DNA of 41,614 nucleotides from Chitinophagales bacterium (GTDB lineage: Bacteria; Bacteroidota; Bacteroidia; Chitinophagales; Saprospiraceae): positions 1 to 41,614 of the forward strand of contig JAAFJT010000035.1 of the NCBI GenBank assembly GCA_013298955.1, read 5' to 3'. The notes below the pieces were generated by a model. It searched no databases and was not told where the DNA came from. It saw only the letters and a list, made by a program, of their open reading frames with translations. Position numbers and translations under genes: made by a program. This document shows positions 1 to 7,234 of this stretch, one piece after another. Positions within the stretch are counted from its first letter, which is position 1, and every line of letters begins with the position of its first letter.

Positions 1-253
1 CATCAATCGCCAACATTTTCAAATCATTTGAAATTTCCTCATAATCACCAAAGGGAAAACGGTCGCTTTTTTCCAAACACAATTTCAATTCTTTCGCCTC
101 TTTCAAGCGATTTTCAATCCAAATCATATCCGTCGAGACCGTCAAATCCACAAAATATTGTCGTCCAGGGTCTCCCAAACACTCATGAATCAATAATTGA
201 ATGACTTTATCAAATTCTAATTTTTCGTATAAATCTTTTGGTTGTAATAACAT
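1..253 (-). CDS. mutS2: Endonuclease MutS2, N-terminal part only (runs off the window)
   Basis: Reading leftward from an ATG at 253 gives 84 codons with no stop before the window edge. The peptide begins MLLQPKDLYEKLEFDKVIQL and continues with HECLGDPGR and a RFPFGDYEEI stretch. This matches the start of MutS2 proteins: a short lead, an E/KLEFDKV helix, a G-R pair, then the (P)FGDxxxI segment. MutS2 is a MutS-like ATPase with a C-terminal Smr nuclease domain that acts on branched DNA or, in some bacteria, on collided ribosomes; neither catalytic domain is visible here. The call rests on the N-terminal region alone. Confidence 0.75.
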   Translation of the reverse strand, partial: MLLQPKDLYEKLEFDKVIQLLIHECLGDPGRQYFVDLTVSTDMIWIENRLKEAKELKLCLEKSDRFPFGDYEEISNDLKMLAID

Positions 254-310
254 AATTCAGGATAGAATGATAAATAAGGTCTTGCTATCAGGTAGCAGGG
301 TATGCTCCTT

Positions 311-922
311 TTATTTTTTAGTTTTAAATACAACATTTTCATATACATCTTTCAAATCAATCATACTTTCTAATATATTTACTCGAATTGATTTTTCCAT
401 ATCTGTTTCATGGTGTATTCGCCAAAGATTTGGTGCTTCTTGAAAACGAATTTCGACCGCACATTTTCGACTATCAATCAATATATATTCCTTAAAACTC
501 GGCAATAATTTATATAAGTCAAATTTTGCAACTCTATCATATAAATGTGTGCTGCGTGATAAAACCTCCACGACCAGCACAGGATTTATCAAAATAGATT
601 CTAAATTATTGTGAAATATAGGTTGCTCACAAACTACCAGCGCGTCAGGATATACTGCCACATTTTCAGCCTCAATATATATTTTTTGACCATCGCCTAA
701 GATTAAATATTTTTTTGAAGTAGCTCTAATAAGGCTTTTAATTGCATAAAAGGTATTGCCTGTTATTAGATTATGGTAGAATTTTGCATTAGGCATTTTA
801 ATAATTTTTCCATCATAAAATTCATGTCGCTCTATAGAAGTTTCCTCTTTACGAAGATATTCTTCGAGCGTAAAGATTCGAGCAACTTTGAGATTCAATT
901 GAGGAGCAATGGCAACATTCAT
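311..922 (-). CDS. Uma2 family endonuclease (DUF820)
   Basis: The 203-residue protein has the Uma2 pattern in order: EFYDGKI near residue 35, a PDALVVC strand (D93), NPVLVVEVLS (E119), the D-R-x-x-K helix (D129, R130, K133), then LPSFKEYILID. D93, E119 and the following lysine would form a PD-(D/E)XK metal site. Family members are common in Bacteroidota and cyanobacteria, often in many copies; their biological role is not settled. The ATG at 922 is supported by a good upstream promoter. It stands alone between mutS2 and a divergent Rpn nuclease gene, and no partner antitoxin is visible. Confidence 0.85.
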   Translation of the reverse strand: MNVAIAPQLNLKVARIFTLEEYLRKEETSIERHEFYDGKIIKMPNAKFYHNLITGNTFYAIKSLIRATSKKYLILGDGQKIYIEAENVAVYPDALVVCEQPIFHNNLESILINPVLVVEVLSRSTHLYDRVAKFDLYKLLPSFKEYILIDSRKCAVEIRFQEAPNLWRIHHETDMEKSIRVNILESMIDLKDVYENVVFKTKK

Positions 923-964
923 TATAATGATATTTTAGTTTAAAATAATATTGAATTTCAACTG

Positions 965-995
965 CAAAGATAATGCTTTTAGGATAAAAGCCAAA
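965..995 (-). promoter_or_regulatory. Bacteroidota-type promoter for the Uma2 gene
   Basis: On the minus strand a TTTG (plus-strand 992-995) is followed after exactly 19 nt by TATCTTTG (965-972). This is a full match to the TTTG-N19-TAnnTTTG promoter of the Bacteroidota primary sigma factor. The ATG at 922 lies 42 nt downstream. It is the best promoter match I found in the window. Confidence 0.7.
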
Positions 996-1095
996 AGGAC
1001 TTTTCCAATTCCCTATCGTTTCAAAACTTTTAGGCGATAAAAATTGTTTCAAAAAGATTTATAACCAATATTTTCCAATAAAACTTGTATAAAAT

Positions 1096-1983
1096 ATGGC
1101 AAATCGCACTTTTATTAGCTTTGATTGGGCAATTAAAAAAATCTTGCGCCACAAAGAAAATTTTGATGTATTAGAAGGTTTTTTAAGTGAATTGCTCGGT
1201 TTTGATGTGTTTATCCAAAATCTGTTGGAAAGTGAAGCCAATAAACAGTCTGAAAATGATAAATTTGATAGAGTCGATATTTTAGTGCAGACTCGAGAGC
1301 GCGAATTAATGCTCATTGAAATCCAATACGATGATGAAGAAGATTACTTCCATCGAATGGTCTATGGCATTTCCAAATTGATTTCGGAGTATATTCACGA
1401 AGGACAGCGATATGGACAAATCAAAAAAGCCTATTCCATCAATATTCTATACTTTCGGCTGGGGCAAGGGAAAGATTATATTTATGAATATCAAGGTTCC
1501 TTCATTGGACGAAAGAAGAAGGATATTTTGAATCCAACCAATTATCAAAAACAAAAATACGCCATTCAGTCCGTTGCCGATATTTTTCCAAAGTATTACA
1601 TCCTACGAGTGGGTTCGTTTCGAGCAGAAAAACCTGTGGAACCGCTTGATGAATGGTTTTATTTTTTGAAAAATAGCGAAATCAAAGATACTTTCAAAGC
1701 TAAAGGCATGGAGCGGGCGAAATCCGTCTTACGTTATGAAACCATGGCACAAGATGATAAACAGGCGTATAAACGACACATTGAAAATCGGCGCATTGAA
1801 AATGCTGTCATCGCAACTGCCGAAGATAAAGCAAGGCGTACGGAAAAGATTGAAATTGCGAAAAATGCATTGCTGAAAGGGGCAGAGATTGACTTTGTGG
1901 TCAACATCACAGGACTCATGGAACAGGAAGTGGTGCTTTTATCAGAAGGAAAGGATTTAGACATAGATACAGATGATATATAA
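1096..1983 (+). CDS. Rpn-family PD-(D/E)XK nuclease (recombination-promoting nuclease / putative transposase), copy 1
   Basis: The 295-residue protein starts MANRTFISFDWAIKKILRHK, typical of the PDDEXK_2 family. The likely active site is D61 (RVDILV), E75 and Q77 (LIEIQYDD), followed by HRMVYGISKLI and GQRYGQIKKAYSI, the usual R...Y...G..Y helix of this family. Rpn proteins are DNA endonucleases, first linked to RecA-independent recombination and later to phage defence. The C-terminal 60 residues form a separate, faster-changing module. A second copy lies inverted at 28911-29795; the two agree in roughly nine of ten residues over the first 235 and diverge afterwards. No terminal inverted repeats mark it as an insertion sequence. 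Confidence 0.85.
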   Translation: MANRTFISFDWAIKKILRHKENFDVLEGFLSELLGFDVFIQNLLESEANKQSENDKFDRVDILVQTRERELMLIEIQYDDEEDYFHRMVYGISKLISEYIHEGQRYGQIKKAYSINILYFRLGQGKDYIYEYQGSFIGRKKKDILNPTNYQKQKYAIQSVADIFPKYYILRVGSFRAEKPVEPLDEWFYFLKNSEIKDTFKAKGMERAKSVLRYETMAQDDKQAYKRHIENRRIENAVIATAEDKARRTEKIEIAKNALLKGAEIDFVVNITGLMEQEVVLLSEGKDLDIDTDDI

Positions 1984-2041
1984 ATATTATAAAATAATTG
2001 CAAGTTGTTGATAACCAATTAAATAATTCAAATTATTCTGG

Positions 2042-2095
2042 TATAAATCACCTTAATTTCCACTCATTATTTAGTGCAAATTAGGGTGATTTATA
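2042..2095. terminator. Bidirectional terminator hairpin
   Basis: Arms of 18 nt (2042-2059 and 2078-2095) pair with one G-T position; an inner CACT/AGTG pair extends the stem. It lies between the converging Rpn gene (ends 1983) and the LytTR gene (ends 2128) and has A/T-rich flanks on both sides. Confidence 0.65.
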
Positions 2096-2127
2096 GTAAA
2101 TGTCTCTTTAATTCCTTAACTCTTGAT

Positions 2128-2829
2128 TCAAATAATCCTTTTTTGAACCATCAATTCATATTTGCGCCCTAATGGAATATTAATGCCCTCTTTTAATGTA
2201 ATACTTTCTTTACCAACACTTTCAATATAATTAATATTTACAATATAAGATTTATGGGTTTGAATAAATCGTTCTGAGGGAGTCATATCTAAAATATTTT
2301 TCAAGGTATCATACACGACAATTGATTTTTGATTGCCTTTAAAACAAACTTTTACATAATTACCGATGCTTTGAAAATACGCAATGGGTTCCAAAGGCAC
2401 TTCTTTCGCTTCGCCATCAATACGCAAAAGCAACGTATTTTGAATAGGTTTAGGAGCTTGATTCGATTTCCAAAAATATTTTGCTTTTTCAATTGCCTTC
2501 AAAAAGCGCGGCAACGAGATGGGTTTCAACAAATAATCGACGGCATCTTGTTGATAGGCTTCAAAAGCGAACGTACTATACGCTGTTGTGATAATCGTCG
2601 CAGGGCGTTTAGGCAGTGTTTGTAACAATTCAATTCCGTTAATTAAAGGCATCTCAATATCTAAAAACACAAAATCGAACGCATTGTTTATCAATAAGTT
2701 AAGGGCTTCTTTGCCATTATACGCACTTGCTACGAATTGCAAATCTTCACAATGTGAAATATGGGATTTGATGACCAAATGCGCTGGTTTTTCATCATCC
2801 ACAATCAAGCATTTATAGGGAGTTTCCAT
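2128..2829 (-). CDS. LytTR-family response regulator
   Basis: The protein has 233 residues. An N-terminal receiver domain shows the acidic pair D11-D12, the phospho-acceptor D57 (FLDIEMP), T82 and K102 (LLKP). A LytTR DNA-binding domain follows, with IAYFQSIGNYVKV, RFIQTHKSYIVNINYIES and IPLGRKY. It would be phosphorylated by the LytS-type kinase encoded just upstream, with which it overlaps by 25 bp, so the two are co-transcribed and translationally coupled. The kinase gene diverges from a TonB receptor/DUF4249 pair, which is the likely, but unproven, target. Confidence 0.93.
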   Translation of the reverse strand: METPYKCLIVDDEKPAHLVIKSHISHCEDLQFVASAYNGKEALNLLINNAFDFVFLDIEMPLINGIELLQTLPKRPATIITTAYSTFAFEAYQQDAVDYLLKPISLPRFLKAIEKAKYFWKSNQAPKPIQNTLLLRIDGEAKEVPLEPIAYFQSIGNYVKVCFKGNQKSIVVYDTLKNILDMTPSERFIQTHKSYIVNINYIESVGKESITLKEGINIPLGRKYELMVQKRII

Positions 2830-3809
2830 AATTTTAATTCAATTTTGTAAATGTTTAAAAATTGGGTGTCAATATTCAAAGCATGTTTTATATTCAATAT
2901 TTGAAGCCGCTTTTTCAAATTCTCTAAACCGATTTTAGTGCCTTTAATCGTAGAATCTTGGGAACGATAACTGTTTTGAATGCAAAAAGTTAAATTCTCG
3001 GGTTCAAAACGCCATGTAATGTCAATCAACGGATGTTCGATTTCAGCAGCATATTTGATAGCGTTTTCAATCAAAGGCAGAAAAAGCAAGGGCGGCAATC
3101 GGAAAGCACGCTCCTCCCCTACTATGCAATTTGTAATTTGTAAATCATTGGTTTTGTAGTTGGTATAATTGATATAATTTTCTATAAAATCCATTTCATC
3201 GGTAACGCAAACCGTTTCTTTGGTCGTTGATTCAATTTGATACCGCAATAAATCCGATAATTCTAAAATTTTGTCGGTAATCACTTCTGGCGAAACCAAA
3301 GCCGTTCCATACAAATTGTTGATAGCATTGAGCAAAAAATGAGGACTCAATTGTTGTTTTAAAAAGGTCAATTCAGCTTCTCGGTGCAAGAGTATTTTCT
3401 TCGTTTGTACCACATTTTGGATGACCCATTGATTGCATAAATAAATACAAGTTCCTAAAAACAACATGAAAAGCGTGGATAAAAGTTCTGAAATATATTT
3501 GGTTGGAAAGCCTAAATAACGGTTGATTCGATAGGAAATAGAAGCGCAAATCACAATATAACCAATTGATATACAAATAGATATAAGATATTTTTTTTGA
3601 AATACAAATCTCCGTATATTGAAATAATTATGTGTAAAAATGACAGCATAAGTGAGTATAAACATAGATATAATTTCTACATCTTTGGGCATGGGTATTC
3701 CCGGAATGACAGGCGATAATTTGGTTTGTGTAAACAAAAAAGTAAACAAAAAGGTGGCAAAGAGGAGGTTGCGCGCCCATATATTTTCGTAAGTTAGCCA
3801 AGTAGTCAT
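2805..3809 (-). CDS. LytS-like membrane sensor histidine kinase (His_kinase family)
   Basis: About four membrane helices occupy the first 140 residues. A short linker leads to the PF06580 phospho-acceptor region (LKQQLSPHFLLNAINNLYG, with the histidine in PHFLLN). An ATPase domain follows with LPPLLFLPLIENAIKYA (N box) and a GLENLKKRL segment. The open frame extends upstream to an ATG at 3920 and a TTG at 3923. I prefer the ATG at 3809 because it begins just before the first membrane helix, the upstream residues look non-coding, and a promoter-like TAGTTTTG lies at 3843-3850, inside the longer frame. It pairs with the LytTR regulator. Confidence 0.88.
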   Translation of the reverse strand: MTTWLTYENIWARNLLFATFLFTFLFTQTKLSPVIPGIPMPKDVEIISMFILTYAVIFTHNYFNIRRFVFQKKYLISICISIGYIVICASISYRINRYLGFPTKYISELLSTLFMLFLGTCIYLCNQWVIQNVVQTKKILLHREAELTFLKQQLSPHFLLNAINNLYGTALVSPEVITDKILELSDLLRYQIESTTKETVCVTDEMDFIENYINYTNYKTNDLQITNCIVGEERAFRLPPLLFLPLIENAIKYAAEIEHPLIDITWRFEPENLTFCIQNSYRSQDSTIKGTKIGLENLKKRLQILNIKHALNIDTQFLNIYKIELKLWKLPINA

Positions 3810-3842
3810 TTCAAATAAACGTTTTTGGATGAAAAGATGCTG

Positions 3843-3870
3843 CAAAACTATTGGTTTTCCAAACAACAAA
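3843..3870 (-). promoter_or_regulatory. Probable promoter of the LytS/LytTR operon
   Basis: The minus strand carries TAGTTTTG (3843-3850), a full match to TAnnTTTG, with a TTTG 16 nt further upstream (3867-3870). The spacing is 3 nt short of ideal. It sits 33 nt before the ATG at 3809 and argues for that start over the longer frame. Confidence 0.45.
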
Positions 3871-4017
3871 GTTGATTTTTTATGCAAACGCCGTTCATGT
3901 AAAACGAAATCCGTTGGCATCAATTCGGTTGCGTTGAACTATCTTTTACAAGCACCTTTGCGCTGCGTAGCGGAAATTGTTTTTTATCCGATTGATTCTT
4001 AAAATTTTTAAAAAAAT

Positions 4018-6330
4018 ATGTTTAAAAAAATTATTTTAGGGCTTTTGTTAGGTGTCAATATGATGCACCTGATGGCTCAAAACACCAACTTTACGATTAG
4101 TGGCACGGTTCGGGATGCCAAAACAGGCGAAGAATTGATTGGCGCAAGCGTCACTGTTCAAGAATTATCAGGTATCGGCGCGACTTGTAATGAGTATGGT
4201 TTTTATTCATTAACGTTGAAACAAGGCAATTACACATTAAAAACATCTTTTATTGGTTATCAACCCTTATCGCAAAAACTCGTTTTGGATAAAGACCAAA
4301 AAATAGATATGGTATTGTCAAATGGGACTGAATTGAAAGAAGTGATTGTGTCTTCTCGAAAAGTGGATGAAAATGTTACGAAAGCGCAGATGGGCGTTGA
4401 AAAATTGGATGTAGCCGAAATTGCTAAAATCCCTGTTCTTTTTGGAGAGAAAGATATTTTAAAAACCATTCAATTATTACCGGGTGTGAAATCCGCAGGA
4501 GAAGGCAATTCAGGATTTTATGTAAGGGGCGGCAGTGCTGACCAAAATTTAATTTTGTTGGATGAAGCTCCTGTTTATAATGCTTCACACTTATTAGGTT
4601 TTTTCAGCACGTTTAATAGCGATGCTATCAAGGATGTAACGCTGATTAAAGGCAATAGCCCTGCACAATACGGCGGGAGATTGTCCTCTGTTTTGGATGT
4701 AAAAATGAATGAAGGGAATGATAAAACCTATCAAGTCAAAGGCGGAATTGGAGTTATTAGCAGTCGTTTGAGCGTTGAAGGACCGATTCAAAAAGAAAAA
4801 TCGTCGTTTTTGATTACAGGCAGGCGGACTTATGCAGACGTTTTTTTGAAATTAACCGATAAATTTAAAGACAATACGTTGTATTTCTACGATTTTAATG
4901 GAAAAGCCAATTATCGAATCAATGCAAGCAATCGACTTTTCGTTTCGGGTTATTTCGGGCGTGACGTGCTGGGTTTTGGGAAAGATTTTGGCATTGATTG
5001 GGGCAATAAAACAGGTACTTTGCGTTGGAACAACATTTTAAATCAAAAATTATTTTCTAATACGTCTTTGATTTATAGCGATTATAATTATAATATTAAA
5101 ATCAAACAAAGTGCGCAATCTTTTAACCTTAATTCTGAAATCAAGGATGCCAATCTGAAACAAGAATTTCAATATTTCCCCAATGCGCAAAATTCTTGGC
5201 GTTTTGGTTTCAATAGCATTCATCATACGCTTGCGCCGAGTCGTTTTACGGGTGCTGATAGCAGTTTTAGCAATCAAAAAAAGGATACGCGGTATAGTTG
5301 GGAAAATGCGATTTATGCCAATAATACTTATACGATTACACCAAATTTTAATCTTGATTATGGTTTGCGGCTTTCTTCCTATACGATTTTAGGCGGCGGC
5401 AAGTTTAATACCTATGATAAAGGCATTTATAAAAACACTATTACATTGAAAGACAATGAGTTCGGTAAAACATATTACAATATTGAACCGCGTATCGCCA
5501 TGAGTTTAAAAATGGATGAGCATAGCAGTTTGAAAGCTGGTTACAGCCGCAATACGCAGAATTTACACCTTTTGAGCAATTCCACGAGTAGCAGTCCGAC
5601 GGATTCGTGGATTGGCAATAGTTACAATGTCAAACCTGAGTTGGCAGACCAAGTGAGCTTGGGCTATTTCCGCAATTTTGCAGACAATCAATATGCGTTT
5701 AGCGCGGAAACATATTACAAAAAGATGCAAAATCAAGTTGATTACAAAAATGGGGCAGATATTAATACGGCACCAGATGTTGAAAGTGAATTGTTGTACG
5801 GGAACGGACGCGCTTATGGGTTGGAATTGAATTTGAAAAAGAAAACAGGAGCGTTAACAGGTTGGATTAGTTACACATTGTCGAGAACAGAACGGCAAAT
5901 TGAAGGCATCAATCAAGGCAATTGGTACGCTGCAAAACAGGATAGAACGCATGACATTTCAATTGTTGCTATGTATCAATTGAATCCAAAGTGGTCATTA
6001 TCAAGCAATTGGGTGTATTATACAGGCAATGCGGTGACTTTTCCAAGTGGTAAATATCAAGTTGATGGCAATACCGTTTTGCTTTATACAGAGCGCAATG
6101 GTTATAGAATGCCCGCTTATCATCGGTTGGATTTGAGCGCGACTTATGAAAGTCAGCGCACAGGACGCTATCAAAGCTCTTGGAATTTTAGTTTATACAA
6201 TGCGTATGGGCGCGAAAATGCGTATCAAATTACCTTTAAAGATAATCCGACAGACCCGACTCGGACTCAAGCAACTCAATTATCGTTGTTTAAATGGATT
6301 CCAAGCGTTACTTACAACTTTAAGTTTTAA
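4018..6330 (+). CDS. TonB-dependent outer-membrane receptor with carboxypeptidase-regulatory-like domain
   Basis: The protein has 770 residues: a signal peptide (about 1-20, ending HLMAQ), a CarboxypepD_reg-like beta-sandwich (about 25-105, with the GTVRDAKTGEELIGASV pattern), a plug domain (about 125-230, with ILKTIQLLPGVKSAGEGNSG, FYVRGG, NLILLDEAPVYN and YGGRLSSVLDV), then a beta-barrel ending in aromatic SVTYNFKF. It would import a ligand across the outer membrane using TonB energy; the ligand is unknown. The DUF4249 lipoprotein gene follows after 18 bp. It is paralogous to the receptor at 18144-20504. Confidence 0.93.
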   Translation: MFKKIILGLLLGVNMMHLMAQNTNFTISGTVRDAKTGEELIGASVTVQELSGIGATCNEYGFYSLTLKQGNYTLKTSFIGYQPLSQKLVLDKDQKIDMVLSNGTELKEVIVSSRKVDENVTKAQMGVEKLDVAEIAKIPVLFGEKDILKTIQLLPGVKSAGEGNSGFYVRGGSADQNLILLDEAPVYNASHLLGFFSTFNSDAIKDVTLIKGNSPAQYGGRLSSVLDVKMNEGNDKTYQVKGGIGVISSRLSVEGPIQKEKSSFLITGRRTYADVFLKLTDKFKDNTLYFYDFNGKANYRINASNRLFVSGYFGRDVLGFGKDFGIDWGNKTGTLRWNNILNQKLFSNTSLIYSDYNYNIKIKQSAQSFNLNSEIKDANLKQEFQYFPNAQNSWRFGFNSIHHTLAPSRFTGADSSFSNQKKDTRYSWENAIYANNTYTITPNFNLDYGLRLSSYTILGGGKFNTYDKGIYKNTITLKDNEFGKTYYNIEPRIAMSLKMDEHSSLKAGYSRNTQNLHLLSNSTSSSPTDSWIGNSYNVKPELADQVSLGYFRNFADNQYAFSAETYYKKMQNQVDYKNGADINTAPDVESELLYGNGRAYGLELNLKKKTGALTGWISYTLSRTERQIEGINQGNWYAAKQDRTHDISIVAMYQLNPKWSLSSNWVYYTGNAVTFPSGKYQVDGNTVLLYTERNGYRMPAYHRLDLSATYESQRTGRYQSSWNFSLYNAYGRENAYQITFKDNPTDPTRTQATQLSLFKWIPSVTYNFKF

Positions 6331-6348
6331 AAAAATAAAATTATAACA

Positions 6349-7137
6349 ATGAAAAAAATATTGTTTTTCGGATTATGCTTTTTCATACTATCATCTTGTG
6401 AAAAAGTGGTTGAGATTGATTTAAATAATGTCGCTTCGCAAGTGTTTATTGAGGGGCAAGTAACCGATATATTAGGCAATTATCAGGTACAAATCAATAA
6501 AACGGTCAATTTTAGTGCGGCGAATCAATTTCCTGCCGTCCAAAATGCCATCGTTACCATTACGGATAATACGGGCGTTACCGAAACATTGACTGAAAAA
6601 TCAGCCGGTTTGTACGTTTCCCGAATGGTCAAAGGCATTTCTGGTAGGACGTACACGTTGAAAGTGGTGGCAGAAGGCAAAACCTATTCAGCCAGTAGCA
6701 CGATGCCGCAAGCGGTTGATTTTACGAGTGCAGAAGTTAAAGAAAGTCCACTTCCAGCTGGCGGAGCAACCAAATTCTACAATTATTTGGTTTTTTTCCA
6801 AGACCCTGCGGGCATTCAAAACCAATATCGATTTACATTGACCTCCAAAGGGCAGAAAGACAAAGGGTTTTCCAATGTTTTTAATGACAATTTGATAGAT
6901 GGTAAACCCAATCCGATTCCACTCCGAAGTACAGATTTTAAAATTGCCAGTAAAGATACCGTTACGATTGAAATGCAGTGTATTGATAAAGCGGTTTACG
7001 AGTATTTTTACACATTTAGAGCGTTGGAAACAGGACAAGGTGGCACGCCTGCCAATCCGATTAACAATATTACAGGAGGTGCCTTAGGCTATTTCAGTGC
7101 GCACACCGTGCGAAAAGTGGATGCCATTGTTCCCTAA
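6349..7137 (+). CDS. DUF4249 domain-containing lipoprotein
   Basis: The protein has 262 residues with a lipoprotein signal (FFILSSC, acylated C17). It then shows the DUF4249 pattern: CEKVVEIDL, VFIEGQVTD, NAIVTITDNTG, a TYTLKVVAEGKTYSASSTMP strand pair and a C-terminal GGALGYFSAHTV segment. DUF4249 proteins are surface or periplasmic lipoproteins almost always encoded beside TonB receptors with a carboxypeptidase-like domain, as here. They are presumed to be accessory ligand-binding subunits, by analogy to SusD, but have no sequence relation to it. Its end converges on the GH65 gene across a strong hairpin. Confidence 0.88.
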   Translation: MKKILFFGLCFFILSSCEKVVEIDLNNVASQVFIEGQVTDILGNYQVQINKTVNFSAANQFPAVQNAIVTITDNTGVTETLTEKSAGLYVSRMVKGISGRTYTLKVVAEGKTYSASSTMPQAVDFTSAEVKESPLPAGGATKFYNYLVFFQDPAGIQNQYRFTLTSKGQKDKGFSNVFNDNLIDGKPNPIPLRSTDFKIASKDTVTIEMQCIDKAVYEYFYTFRALETGQGGTPANPINNITGGALGYFSAHTVRKVDAIVP

Positions 7138-7150
7138 ACTTAAAACAGCA

Positions 7151-7183
7151 ACGCCGAGTACAAACGATTGTTGTACTCGGCGT
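7151..7183. terminator. Bidirectional terminator hairpin
   Basis: Perfect 13-bp arms (7151-7163 and 7171-7183, ACGCCGAGTACAA and its complement) enclose a 7-nt loop. It lies 13 bp after the DUF4249 stop and before the converging end of the GH65 gene. Confidence 0.75.
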
Positions 7184-7234
7184 AAACTGGTAAATTTTAT
7201 TGGTCAAAGAACACAACTCGTTTCACGCGGAAAC

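Noticed and set aside
1096-1983. Calling the Rpn gene an insertion-sequence transposase
   Set aside because: No terminal inverted repeats or target-site duplications could be found, and the two copies share almost no flanks.
4018-7137. Reading the receptor/lipoprotein pairs as SusC/SusD
   Set aside because: The lipoproteins are DUF4249, not SusD-like, and the receptors are shorter (770-786 residues) than usual SusC proteins.
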